A DNA stretch of 64,000 nt, from positions 168,740-232,739 of the forward strand of contig NZ_BIMH01000002.1 of assembly GCF_004000985.1 (NCBI RefSeq), in the 5' to 3' direction. Shown here piece after piece: positions 43,046-51,826 of this stretch (positions within the stretch are counted from its first letter, which is position 1; each line of letters starts with the position of its first letter). The position numbers and the translations under genes are program-made. The notes below the pieces were generated by a model. It saw only the letters and a program-made list of their open reading frames with translations. It did not search any database and was not told where the DNA came from. This DNA comes from Paenibacillus validus NBRC 15382. GTDB taxonomy: Bacteria; Bacillota; Bacilli; Paenibacillales; NBRC-103111.

Positions 43046-44056
43046 TTAAGAAGCCGTCACTTCACCGCGGTTGCAGCGTTCGATATAGTCGTGCACCTGC
43101 TCGGCTGTCGGCATGGCGTCGGAGCAGCTGTGGCTGGAGATCACGATGCAGGCTGACGCACTGCCGAAGGCCATGCTCTTCTCGAGCGTCCAGCCCTGCA
43201 TGACGCCGTACAGGAACCCGGCCGCGTACGAGTCGCCCGCCCCGAAGGTTTTGACGACGCGAGCCGGATAGCTTTGTGCCCGATGGCCGACACCATCCTG
43301 CGTATAGGCGATGGAGCCTTCCTTGCCGTGTTTGATGATGACGATTTTGGCCGAGTAATCAAACCATTTGCCCGCCGTCACGGCGTCGCTGTGCTCCGGA
43401 TTCGCATCGAACCGCTCCATCATATCGAACTCCTCGCGCGTGCCGAGCAGGATGTCGCATTTCTCGGCGGCGAGGTTATAGTAGACGGCCGTTTCTTCCG
43501 GCGAAGTCCACGTGTAAGGCCGATAGTCCAGGTCGAAGACGATGACCGCGCCGTGTTTCTTGGCATAATGCAGCGCCTGGAACACCGCTTCCCGCGACGG
43601 GCTCTGGGCGAGCGCCGTCCCCGAGATCAGCAGCACCTTCGACCGGGCGATCAGCTCTTCGCTCACCTCGTCCGGCGTCAGCTTGAGGTCGGCCACGTTA
43701 TCGCGGTACATCAGGATGCTGCAGTCGGTCGGGCTTTTAATCTCCGTAAAAGCAAGCCCCGTCACCGCCCCGGTCCGGTCCGTGACGACGTTCGACGTCT
43801 CGATCCGGTTGCGCTGCAAGTAATCGGCGATGAAGCGGCCCATTTGATCATCTGCGATCTTCCCGATAAATGCCGTGCGGAGCCCGAACCGCGCCATCCC
43901 GATCGTAATGTTGGCCGGCGAACCGCCGACGTATTTCGTGAACGTCATCGTCTCTTCCATCGGACGGTTAATTTCGTTCGCATTTAAGTCGATGCAGAGC
44001 CGCCCGATGGCGACAAAGTCCAGCGGCTTCTCCGCCGGAAATGTGACATAGGTCAT
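43046..44056 (-). CDS. iolC: 5-dehydro-2-deoxygluconokinase
   Basis: A 336-residue PfkB-family kinase phosphorylating 5-dehydro-2-deoxy-gluconate. N-terminal KYVGGSPANITIGMARFGLR and C-terminal ATP/anion motif TFGAGDSYAAGFLYG with the catalytic Asp. ATG 44056 (MTYVTFPAEKPLDFVAIG) is chosen because the frame further upstream overlaps iolE; the 7-bp gap to iolE implies coupling. Confidence 0.94.
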   Translation of the reverse strand: MTYVTFPAEKPLDFVAIGRLCIDLNANEINRPMEETMTFTKYVGGSPANITIGMARFGLRTAFIGKIADDQMGRFIADYLQRNRIETSNVVTDRTGAVTGLAFTEIKSPTDCSILMYRDNVADLKLTPDEVSEELIARSKVLLISGTALAQSPSREAVFQALHYAKKHGAVIVFDLDYRPYTWTSPEETAVYYNLAAEKCDILLGTREEFDMMERFDANPEHSDAVTAGKWFDYSAKIVIIKHGKEGSIAYTQDGVGHRAQSYPARVVKTFGAGDSYAAGFLYGVMQGWTLEKSMAFGSASACIVISSHSCSDAMPTAEQVHDYIERCNRGEVTAS

Positions 44057-44063
44057 CGCTTCG

Positions 44064-44996
44064 CTACCTTCTTTCCTTGGAAATAAGAGATTCGATATGC
44101 GCGATCGCCTTCTTCGCATATTCGTAAGCCGGATGCACGACGGGGTCCTGCTCGCCTTCGAGCATCGCCCAGCCGTCGTACCCGCGGGACAGCAGTTCCC
44201 GGAAGATCGGGGTAAAATCAAGGCAGCCGTCGCCCGGAACGGTAAATACGCCCTTGCGGATACAGGTGACGAAATCCGCCTGCTCGGCCCTTGCCTGATC
44301 GAGCACCTCCTGCCGGATATCCTTCAGGTGAATGTATGCGATCCGGTCGTAATACTTGCGCAGCACCTCCAGCGGGTCCGCCCCGCCGTAGTAGGCGTGG
44401 CCGGTATCGAACAGCAAGTACACGAGCTCCGGATCGGTCAGCTCCATCAGCCGGTCGATCTCTTCCGGCTGCTCCACCACGGTTCCGCCATGATGATGAT
44501 ACGTCAGCTTAAGGCCATACTCCCTGGCGATGGCACCGGCGGCGTTCAACCCTTCCGCAAGGCTCTGCCAGCCGGCCTCGTCCAGCCGAAGCACTTCCTT
44601 CTCGTTCGGCGTACGGCGCGGATCGAAATGCAGCGATCCTCCGATCTCGCACGTGCTGATGACTTGACTGCCCATTTCTTTCAGAAACTCGACGTGTTTC
44701 CGGTACGCTTGCAGCTCGCTCTCGCGGTAGGACGGGTCGGAGAACAGCACCGACTTCCACTGCGATACGAGCCTGATGCCCCGTCGGGACAGCTCCGCCT
44801 TTAATACCTCCGGATCGGTCGGATATTTGCGCCCCATCTCCGTCCCGGTTAAACCAAGCGCCGCGATTTCGTCCAAAATTTGTTCATATGTCGTATCCGC
44901 GCCGTGCTCTTTCACGTCCTCGCCGACCCAGTTGATCGGATGAATGCCCAGCTTAAAAGGCAGCACTGGCTTTTGCTGTTGCTCAGGATTCGGCAT
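44064..44996 (-). CDS. iolE: Inosose dehydratase
   Basis: A 310-residue xylose-isomerase-like TIM barrel that dehydrates scyllo-inosose. Conserved LGIHPINWVGEDVKEHG at the N-terminus; metal-binding Glu/Asp/His residues in TYHHHGGTVVE, LFDTGHAYYGG, YIHLKDIR and the C-terminal WAMLEGEQDP. ATG 44996 follows AAAAGGGGGAG, 21 bp after iolD. Confidence 0.94.
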   Translation of the reverse strand: MPNPEQQQKPVLPFKLGIHPINWVGEDVKEHGADTTYEQILDEIAALGLTGTEMGRKYPTDPEVLKAELSRRGIRLVSQWKSVLFSDPSYRESELQAYRKHVEFLKEMGSQVISTCEIGGSLHFDPRRTPNEKEVLRLDEAGWQSLAEGLNAAGAIAREYGLKLTYHHHGGTVVEQPEEIDRLMELTDPELVYLLFDTGHAYYGGADPLEVLRKYYDRIAYIHLKDIRQEVLDQARAEQADFVTCIRKGVFTVPGDGCLDFTPIFRELLSRGYDGWAMLEGEQDPVVHPAYEYAKKAIAHIESLISKERR

Positions 44997-45017
44997 GCCC
45001 GGACTCCCCCTTTTCCG

Positions 45018-46883
45018 TTATATGAGTTTAACCGCTTGAATACGCGCATTCATGCGTTCGCTTGCTTGCTTCACCTTGTCGCTGACGGACACTTCCGGCA
45101 CGCCGACGTTCCACCACGACTCATACCCGTCCGTGTTCGTGCCCGGTACGACGGGAATTTCGATCAGCGTCGTGACGGTTTCACCTTTTGCCCGCAGCAG
45201 TGCGTCCTTCAGCTCTTCCGGCGTCGTCGCCTTGTAAGCCTTCGCCCCCAAGCTGCGCGCATGCGCCGTAAAGTCGATCGGCAGGTAGCCGCCCGTCAGC
45301 CGGCCCGTTTCGTTCGAGCGGTAGCGGAATTCATTGCCGAAGCCGTCGCTGCCGTGGCCCCGCTGCAAGTTATGGATACACTGGAAACCGTGGTTATCGA
45401 ACAGCAGCACCGTGATTTTGCGTCCTTCCTGCAGACTGGTGACGAGCTCGGAGTGCAGCATCAGGTAGCTGCCGTCGCCCACGATAGCGTACACCTCACG
45501 GTCCGGCTCGGCGAGCGCCGCGCCGAATGCACCGGCAATCTCGTAGCCCATGCAGGAGAAGCCGTATTCCATGTGATAGGTCTTCGGCTCAACCGGCCGC
45601 CACAGCCGGTGCAGATCGCCGGGCAAGCTCCCTGCCGCGCATACGATGACCGAGGTCGGCTCGATCGTCTCGTTGATCACGCCGAGCGCCCGGGTTTGCG
45701 CCAAGCCCGCTTCGTGCTCCGCCGCGTACAAGCGGTCGACCTCCCCGTCCCATTGCGCCTTCTGCGCCGCAATGTCCCCTTCGGCGTAACCGCTGCGGTA
45801 GGCCGACGCCGCCAGCGCTTCGTGCAGCGCGCGGAGCGCTTCCTTCGCATCGGCGGTCAACGCGACCCCGTTCAGCTTCGCCGAATCGAAGCCGCTGACG
45901 TTCACGTTGACGAACTGCACGTCCGGGTTCCTGAACGCCGATTTCGACGACGTCGTAAAATCGGAATACCGCGTGCCGACGCCGATAATGAGATCCGCCT
46001 CCTGCGCCAGGCGGTTGGCGGCCAGCGTGCCGGTTACGCCGATCGCTCCGACGTTCAGCGGATGATTCCACGGCAGCGAACTTTTGCCCGCCTGCGTCTC
46101 GGCTACCGGAATGCCGAACGCCTCGGCGAATGCCGCCAGCTCCGCCGTCGCGGACGCGTACAGCACGCCGCCGCCGGCGATCAGCAGCGGCTTGCGCTTG
46201 CCGCGCACCAGCTCCGCCGCACGCTTCACCGCATCCGGAGCCGGCGGCCGCCGGTCGATATAATGCACCCGCTTTGCGAAGAACGACAGCGGGTAATCGT
46301 AAGCTTCCGCCTGTACATCCTGCGGCAGGGCAAGCGTCACCGCGCCTGTCTCGGCCGGGTCGGTCAACACGCGCATCGCGTTCGGCCCGGCCGTCAGCAG
46401 CTGCTCGGGACGTGTAATCCGGTCCCAATATTTGCTGACCGGCTTGAACGGATCGTTCGCCGAGACGGTATAATCGCCGGCCACCTCCAGCTGCTGCAGA
46501 ACCGGGTCCGGCTGGCGGGTCGCGAAATTATCGCCGGGCAGCAGCAGCACCGGGATGCGGTTGACCGTGGCAGTAGCCGCCGCCGTGACCATGTTTAAAG
46601 CCCCGGGGCCGATCGATGACGTGCAGGCGTAAATTTGGCGGCGGTTGCGCTGCTTCGCGAAAGCGGTTGCAGCATGAACCATGCCTTGTTCGTTTTTGCC
46701 TTGTACATACGTTAAGGCGCCGGCGCTGCGTTCGAGCGCTTCACCGAGCCCTGTTACGTTGCCGTGACCGAAGATTCCCATCACGCCTTGCACGAACTTC
46801 GTTTCAACCCCGTCCATCGAAACGTACTGGGCATCCAAAAACCGGAGCAAGGCTTGTGCCATCGTAAGACGAATCGTGCTCAT
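45018..46883 (-). CDS. iolD: 3D-(3,5/4)-trihydroxycyclohexane-1,2-dione hydrolase
   Basis: A 621-residue thiamine diphosphate enzyme opening the trione ring. N-terminal PYR domain ([20 protein letters not shown]), central domain, and C-terminal PP domain with ThDP motif [20 protein letters not shown]...[11 protein letters not shown]. First gene of the operon; ATG 46883 follows AAGGGAG at 11 nt. The promoter and three operator-like palindromes lie 40-130 bp upstream. Confidence 0.95.
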   Translation of the reverse strand: MSTIRLTMAQALLRFLDAQYVSMDGVETKFVQGVMGIFGHGNVTGLGEALERSAGALTYVQGKNEQGMVHAATAFAKQRNRRQIYACTSSIGPGALNMVTAAATATVNRIPVLLLPGDNFATRQPDPVLQQLEVAGDYTVSANDPFKPVSKYWDRITRPEQLLTAGPNAMRVLTDPAETGAVTLALPQDVQAEAYDYPLSFFAKRVHYIDRRPPAPDAVKRAAELVRGKRKPLLIAGGGVLYASATAELAAFAEAFGIPVAETQAGKSSLPWNHPLNVGAIGVTGTLAANRLAQEADLIIGVGTRYSDFTTSSKSAFRNPDVQFVNVNVSGFDSAKLNGVALTADAKEALRALHEALAASAYRSGYAEGDIAAQKAQWDGEVDRLYAAEHEAGLAQTRALGVINETIEPTSVIVCAAGSLPGDLHRLWRPVEPKTYHMEYGFSCMGYEIAGAFGAALAEPDREVYAIVGDGSYLMLHSELVTSLQEGRKITVLLFDNHGFQCIHNLQRGHGSDGFGNEFRYRSNETGRLTGGYLPIDFTAHARSLGAKAYKATTPEELKDALLRAKGETVTTLIEIPVVPGTNTDGYESWWNVGVPEVSVSDKVKQASERMNARIQAVKLI

Positions 46884-46924
46884 AAATCGTGAAACTCCCT
46901 TCTACATGAAACTTTTTTATTGGG

Positions 46925-47014
46925 TTAAGCGCTTCACCTCTATTGGCTCAAGCGCCGTTCCCATCCGGGTTAAGCGCTTAATCTGATATTACTACATTTA
47001 TTTGCTTTCGACAA
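46925..47014 (-). promoter_or_regulatory. iol operon promoter with three spaced LacI-type operators
   Basis: TTGTCG (47009-47014), 17-bp spacer, TAATAT (46986-46991). Downstream lie TTAAGCGCTTAA (46970-46981, perfect), a degenerate half-conserved site (46948-46959) and TTAAGCGCTTCA (46925-46936, one arm altered). Centres are 22 and 23 bp apart, about two helical turns each. Confidence 0.75.
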
Positions 47015-47282
47015 TCCTTTTTTTCCGCCTTCCGGATGGAAATCAGTTGCGGACGCCTTCCTCCCTACCGGATAACGTCCGCACCAACGGTCAGCAGGAG
47101 CAGTGCGCAGGCGGGCTAACCCCCCGCCCCGGTTGGAATACGGACAATCAGGCTTTCCAGCCTCGGCCCGGGGGCCATCCGGCATTCCTGCGCCCATACT
47201 CCCCATCGTTTGGAAGCGGACAATACCGGGCACACGGCAGCGCGCAGCCGTACGCTCCCGCTGCCGGTCTATCCAAACACAG
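47015..47282. other. Intergenic region with a long imperfect hairpin
   Basis: No gene seen. GTTTGGA (near 47272-47280 on the minus strand) pairs with TCCAAAC (near 47210), enclosing nested GC-rich repeats; it may act as the terminator of the MFS gene. Confidence 0.45.
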
Positions 47283-48464
47283 TCACGATAAGGAGCCTCG
47301 AGCCCGTAAACGCGCCTCGTGCCGTTCCAGCCCGATGAAGCCGCTCCCGGCGAGCACAGCGAACAAGGACGACGCATAGGGCATCGACAGCAAGCCCTGG
47401 TAATCATACAAAAAGCCGTTCATCACGTTGCCGAGAATACCCGCCAAGGCGATGACGGCTGTGAAGACGGCAATGCCGGTCGTTCGGGAACGCTCCGGTA
47501 TCGAGCGCGCGATGTAATCCATGGCCGCAGCGAAATACAAGCAGAAGGTGCAGCCGTGCAGCAGCTGCGTACTGTAAGCCGTCGCCATCCCGGGGAACGC
47601 CCCGAGCAAGCCCCACCGCAGGGCATACAGCAGCCCGGCTGCGGATAGCGTCCTTAAGGCGCCGAAGCGCGCAACGACCGTGGAGGCGTAATAAAAGAAC
47701 GGAAGCTCGCAGACCGAGCTGATGACGTTGGCGATGCCGATCGCGCTTTGCGTTCCCCCGACGTCGTGAATGTAAATGCCGAAGAACGAGCCGTAGAAGC
47801 TGTTTGCCACCTGCAGCAGAAACGCCATCAGCAGAAACAAGACGAACGGTGCCGAACCCAGTCCTCGGGGGCCTTGAGCTCGGCCGGTTCTGTCGGCGGA
47901 AGACGGTGAGGCGGTCTTCAGCCTCAAGGTTACGGCTATCCCGAGCAGCAAAATCAACGCCGCAGTCAGGAACAAGCTTCCCATCGGCAGCCGCCACAGT
48001 ACGGCGGTGGCGATCATCCCGCCGACGCCGTAACCGACCGAGCCCCACACCCGGAGCCGGCCGTACTGCCCGGAGGCGGTTTGCAGGTAAGATAGCGTCA
48101 TCCCGTCCAACAGGGACGGATAGGCGTTAATGAACAGCGTAATCAGCACTAAAACGGCCACGGTCAGCAGAAGCTGCCGCATGCTCATAAAGAGAATCAG
48201 CGAGAAGGCCGCTCCGCCCAGAAGAATGGCCATCACGGCGACGGTTTTCCCCCATCGGTCCGACAGCCACCCCCAAAACAGCGGAGAGATGACCCCAATG
48301 ACGGGCAGCAGCCCCATGGTGCTGCCGATCGCCACCCCGTTCATGCCCGATTGCTGCAAATATAGCGCCAAGTACGGCATGTAGATGCCGACAGCGGCGT
48401 AGTACAAAAAGTAAAGTTGACTCAGTCGGCGTTTTTCAGCCCCGGCTCCGTTCCCAACGGTCAT
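47283..48464 (-). CDS. MFS transporter, LacY/NupG-like (MFS_1_like)
   Basis: A 393-residue permease with 12 helices, beginning QLYFLYYAAVGIYMPYLALYLQ, typical of the oligosaccharide/nucleoside:H+ symporter branch; loop motif GWLSDRWGKTVAVM. ATG 48464 follows CGGAGG; a longer frame to 48566 is not expected to be translated. It lies upstream of the iol promoter on the same strand. An inositol substrate is conceivable, but known inositol permeases (IolT/IolF) belong to a different MFS branch. Confidence 0.82.
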   Translation of the reverse strand: MTVGNGAGAEKRRLSQLYFLYYAAVGIYMPYLALYLQQSGMNGVAIGSTMGLLPVIGVISPLFWGWLSDRWGKTVAVMAILLGGAAFSLILFMSMRQLLLTVAVLVLITLFINAYPSLLDGMTLSYLQTASGQYGRLRVWGSVGYGVGGMIATAVLWRLPMGSLFLTAALILLLGIAVTLRLKTASPSSADRTGRAQGPRGLGSAPFVLFLLMAFLLQVANSFYGSFFGIYIHDVGGTQSAIGIANVISSVCELPFFYYASTVVARFGALRTLSAAGLLYALRWGLLGAFPGMATAYSTQLLHGCTFCLYFAAAMDYIARSIPERSRTTGIAVFTAVIALAGILGNVMNGFLYDYQGLLSMPYASSLFAVLAGSGFIGLERHEARLRARGSLS

Positions 48465-48576
48465 GTTGTCGTACCTCCGAAATTGTTTACTAGGTTTAGG
48501 CGAGCCGGATTTCAGCATACCCGATCGAGTCGAAGGTCGACCATCCTCGTGATTCACAAAGCTCACCGCTCGTGAT

Positions 48577-49035
48577 TTACTTCGCCTTAGCCTTCTCCGT
48601 AAGCCTTGCCAGCACCTCTTCCCAATACAGCTTCATCTGTTCCCGCACATTCGCATCCTTCAGCTTTTCTTGATGAAAGCTGATCGTCGTCCTGCCGCCG
48701 GCCGCAGCCAGTAAACGAATTTGCAAAGTCGAAGCTTGCTCCCAACCTGCTCGCTGCCACGACAACCGGAGCTGTTCGAGCGGCTTTACGATCCGCAGCT
48801 CGCCGGACGTGCCTTCTTTGGAGAAGAAACGCTGCCCGGGTTCCAGCTGCAAGGCGGACAGCCCGCCCAGCCACCAGGATAAGCCCTCCGGCGACGTAAG
48901 CAAGCGCCATGCCTGCTCTTGGGGCAGCGGCAGCGTTCTTCGAACCCCCACCTGGAAGCCGACCGACGACGTTTGACCGACGGGCTTCCGAGCTTGATGT
49001 TCCGAATACCCGTTGTCGATTCTCGGGTTGGTCAT
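48577..49035 (-). CDS. SRPBCC (AHSA1-like) domain protein
   Basis: A 152-residue START-like fold protein: VRRTLPLPQEQAWRLLTSPEGLSWWLG and a C-terminal helix REQMKLYWEEVLARLTEKA, the pattern of activator-of-Hsp90/CalC-like proteins. Function unknown. ATG 49035 follows AAGGAGG. It lies 112 bp upstream of the MFS gene, possibly one unit. Confidence 0.82.
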   Translation of the reverse strand: MTNPRIDNGYSEHQARKPVGQTSSVGFQVGVRRTLPLPQEQAWRLLTSPEGLSWWLGGLSALQLEPGQRFFSKEGTSGELRIVKPLEQLRLSWQRAGWEQASTLQIRLLAAAGGRTTISFHQEKLKDANVREQMKLYWEEVLARLTEKAKAK

Positions 49036-49218
49036 CCGACAATCCTCCTTTTTTTTGGGAAGATATAAATTGTAATTAATTTACCATAAGGGGCGGCATT
49101 AGACCATCACTTTTAACTACCGCGGACTTTGAAAAATAAAAAAAAGCCGGCGCCTGAGCAACATGCGCAAGTTTACGCTGTTACCAGGCACTAGCTACTT
49201 TCGTGCTTATCCATGCTC

Positions 49219-49953
49219 CTAACTTTTCAACAGGGCAGGGTGATCGGTGATGATGCCGGAAACCCCGCAATCCAGCATCCGGCGCATCGCAGGCTCCTGA
49301 TTGACCGTCCACACGATGACATGCTTGCCATGCTTGCGAATGGCCTCGACGTCTTCCTGTTCCACCATCCCGTGATACAGCGACACGGCGAACACATCCA
49401 GCTCGAAATCACGGATAAGCGAGAGCGGATGAAGCGGCTTGAAGTCGTAAACGAGACTGATGCGCGCTTCAGGCGCCTGCTGCTTGATCCGGTGCAGCAG
49501 CTTGTGATCGTAGGAGGAGAACAGCACGGAATCGAGCCGTCCGTTCTCGCGGAGAAGCTTGATCGCCGCCTCTTCCAATCTTCCGCCGCAGCTCATCTTC
49601 AGCTCTATATTTAAGCCGATCTCAGCCGGCACCAGCTCCAGCACTTCCTGCAGCAGCGGAATTCGTTCGCCTGCAAAAGCCGGGTCAAACCAGGAACCGG
49701 CATCCGCCCGGCGGATTTCCTCCAGCGTCAGCTCTGCAATCGCTCCGCTCCGGTCCGTCGTACGGTCGAGCGTTTCATCGTGACAGACGACGACATGCCC
49801 GTCGCTTGTCAAATGAATATCCAGCTCGATGACATCGCATTGCTGCAGGATCGCCTGCCGGAATGAAGCGAGCGTATTTTCCGGCGCTTCCCCTGACGCC
49901 CCCCTATGGGCAAATACCCATGGCGTGTTACGATTCCAATTCATCCCGATCAT
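49219..49953 (-). CDS. ugpQ: Cytosolic glycerophosphodiester phosphodiesterase
   Basis: A 244-residue GDPD without signal peptide, hydrolysing glycerophosphodiesters to glycerol-3-phosphate plus alcohol. Catalytic motifs HRGASGEAPENTLASF, ELDIHLTSDGHVVVCHDETLDRTT (in parts) and NIELKM. Last gene of the transport operon, 31 bp after ugpE; start ATG 49953 or 49944. It would act on substrate imported by UgpBAE. Confidence 0.92.
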   Translation of the reverse strand: MIGMNWNRNTPWVFAHRGASGEAPENTLASFRQAILQQCDVIELDIHLTSDGHVVVCHDETLDRTTDRSGAIAELTLEEIRRADAGSWFDPAFAGERIPLLQEVLELVPAEIGLNIELKMSCGGRLEEAAIKLLRENGRLDSVLFSSYDHKLLHRIKQQAPEARISLVYDFKPLHPLSLIRDFELDVFAVSLYHGMVEQEDVEAIRKHGKHVIVWTVNQEPAMRRMLDCGVSGIITDHPALLKS

Positions 49954-49984
49954 CCTTCCATCCCTCTTCTCATGTTTCGTTCTT

Positions 49985-50800
49985 TTACTTTAATCCGGAA
50001 TGCATGAAGCTCTCGACAAACTGACGCTGGAAGACGAAAAATACGAGCAGCAGCGGCAGGATAACCAGCAGCGTCGCCGCCGTTACGGTTCCCCACTGGG
50101 CTCCCGTCTCGAACGATTGGGCGAATATGGCGATGCCGACGGTCAGCGGCCGGGTTTCCACCGAGTCGGTTACGATAAGCGGCCACATGAAATTGCTCCA
50201 GTGCGTACTGACCGAGATGAGCCCGAATGCGATATAAGTCGGTTTCGCCGAGGGCAAATATACATGCCACAGCGTTTGCCACCATTTGGCTCCGTCCGCC
50301 TTAGACGCATCGTCCAAATCAAGCGGAATTTGCTTGAACGTCTGCCGCAGCAGAAACACGCCGAACGAGGAAGCCCAATAAGGCAGCATAATTGCCAGCT
50401 TGTTATCAATCAAGCCGAGCTCTTTCATCGTTGAATAATTCGGGAAAATCAGAATGTCCGGCGGAATCATGATCTGCGTCAAGAAGAGAATAAAGACGAC
50501 GCCCTGTCCGATAAAACGCAACCGTGCAAACGCGTAAGCAGCCAGCGTAACCGTAATCAGCTGCACCGCCAAAATGCCGGTAACGATCAAAATCGTGTTC
50601 GAGTAGTACCGAAGAAACGGAATGGTCGTCCATGCCGATATATAATTGGCAAACGTCGGATGTTCTATCGCGAACGGATTGATTCTTGTGATGACTTCGC
50701 TTGAGGGAGTAAACGATGTGACAACGGTCCAAACCAGCGGAACCAGAAAGGCCATCCCCAACAATACGATAATGGAACGGTTGATCGCTCGTGCCACCAT
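49985..50800 (-). CDS. ugpE: ABC transporter permease, UgpE/MalG type
   Basis: A 271-residue permease with six helices and the cytoplasmic EAA loop DLDDASKADGAKWWQTLWHV. It forms the channel with UgpA. ATG 50800 follows GAAAGGAG, 21 bp after ugpA. The substrate is inferred from the GDPD and GlpP context to be glycerol-3-phosphate or glycerophosphodiesters. Confidence 0.88.
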   Translation of the reverse strand: MVARAINRSIIVLLGMAFLVPLVWTVVTSFTPSSEVITRINPFAIEHPTFANYISAWTTIPFLRYYSNTILIVTGILAVQLITVTLAAYAFARLRFIGQGVVFILFLTQIMIPPDILIFPNYSTMKELGLIDNKLAIMLPYWASSFGVFLLRQTFKQIPLDLDDASKADGAKWWQTLWHVYLPSAKPTYIAFGLISVSTHWSNFMWPLIVTDSVETRPLTVGIAIFAQSFETGAQWGTVTAATLLVILPLLLVFFVFQRQFVESFMHSGLK

Positions 50801-50821
50801 AGAAGAACTCCTTTCTTCTTC

Positions 50822-51718
50822 CTAGTAATGGATCCGTTTGTCCAGATAGGCGTAATTGAAAACGGAAATAACAAGCAAAATAACGAGAAGCACGACAGTC
50901 AGCACGGACGCCTTGCCCATATCCCAAAAGCTGAACGCCGTCTCATAAATATGGTACAGCAGCAAATTGCTCGCGTTATTGGGGCCTCCCTTTGTCATGA
51001 TGTATAAGTGGTCGACCAATTTAAAGGAGTTCGTTGTGGCAATCACCATGACGAACAGCGTTGTCGGCATCAAGAGCGGAAAGGTGATCTTGCGAAAAGC
51101 CTGGAAGGGACTCGCGCCTTCCATTTCCGCAGCTTCGTACACTTCCCTCGGCAAGTTCTGCAGTCCTGCCAAATAAAAGATCATGAAAAACCCCGCTTCC
51201 TTCCAGATGATCATGACGATCATCGACAGCATGACCCAATCCGGATCGCCCAGCCAATTGTACCCCGTCAAGCCGAAGACACCGATAAATTTATCCAACA
51301 ATCCGTAGTCGGGCGTATAGATAAACAGCCAGATGTTGGCGATCGCAATCATCGGTATAAAGGTCGGATAAAAAAACGCCGCGCGCAGCAGACTTGTCCC
51401 CTTCAGCTTATTGTTGATCCAAACCGCCAGATAGAGCGCCAGCAAAATACTTACCGGCACGGTGCCAAGAACGAGCAGTAAATTGTTGGCGAGCGCCTTC
51501 ATAAACACATCATCCTGAAACACCTGTACATATTGGTCGAAGCCGACGAACTTCCTTTCGGACAAATTCGAGCTGTAGAAGCTTACATACACCGATTTAA
51601 TCGTCGGATAGAAGGTAAACAAAGCCAGAAACACAAGCGAAGGAAGAAGCAGCGCGTAAGCGAAGCCGTTCTCTCTCCAGTTGATTTTTCGTTTGGCGCC
51701 CGGCGCGCATTGTATCAT
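50822..51718 (-). CDS. ugpA: ABC transporter permease, UgpA/MalF type
   Basis: A 298-residue permease; helices from residue 18 on, EAA loop EVYEAAEMEGASPFQAFRKI. ATG 51718 follows AAGGGGG. Separated from ugpB by a long hairpin. No ATP-binding subunit is encoded in the operon, so a shared MsmX-type ATPase elsewhere is required. Confidence 0.88.
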   Translation of the reverse strand: MIQCAPGAKRKINWRENGFAYALLLPSLVFLALFTFYPTIKSVYVSFYSSNLSERKFVGFDQYVQVFQDDVFMKALANNLLLVLGTVPVSILLALYLAVWINNKLKGTSLLRAAFFYPTFIPMIAIANIWLFIYTPDYGLLDKFIGVFGLTGYNWLGDPDWVMLSMIVMIIWKEAGFFMIFYLAGLQNLPREVYEAAEMEGASPFQAFRKITFPLLMPTTLFVMVIATTNSFKLVDHLYIMTKGGPNNASNLLLYHIYETAFSFWDMGKASVLTVVLLVILLVISVFNYAYLDKRIHY

Positions 51719-51761
51719 TCGAATCCCCCTTTTTCTACGTCCTGCTTGTTCGCGACTGCCT

Positions 51762-51809
51762 AACGGACGGGATTACTACGGCACCTATGCCGTGATAATC
51801 CCGTCCGTT
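51762..51809 (-). terminator. Intercistronic hairpin between ugpB and ugpA
   Basis: 14-bp inverted repeat AACGGACGGGATTA/TAATCCCGTCCGTT enclosing a second stem ACGGCA/TGCCGT. It likely stabilises or attenuates the transcript to make more binding protein than permease. Confidence 0.7.
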
Positions 51810-51826
51810 TCGGCTGTGATTGACTG

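Noticed and set aside
44880..46598. 572-codon plus-strand frame opposite iolD
   Set aside because: Shadow of the iolD gene; no ribosome binding site or family match.
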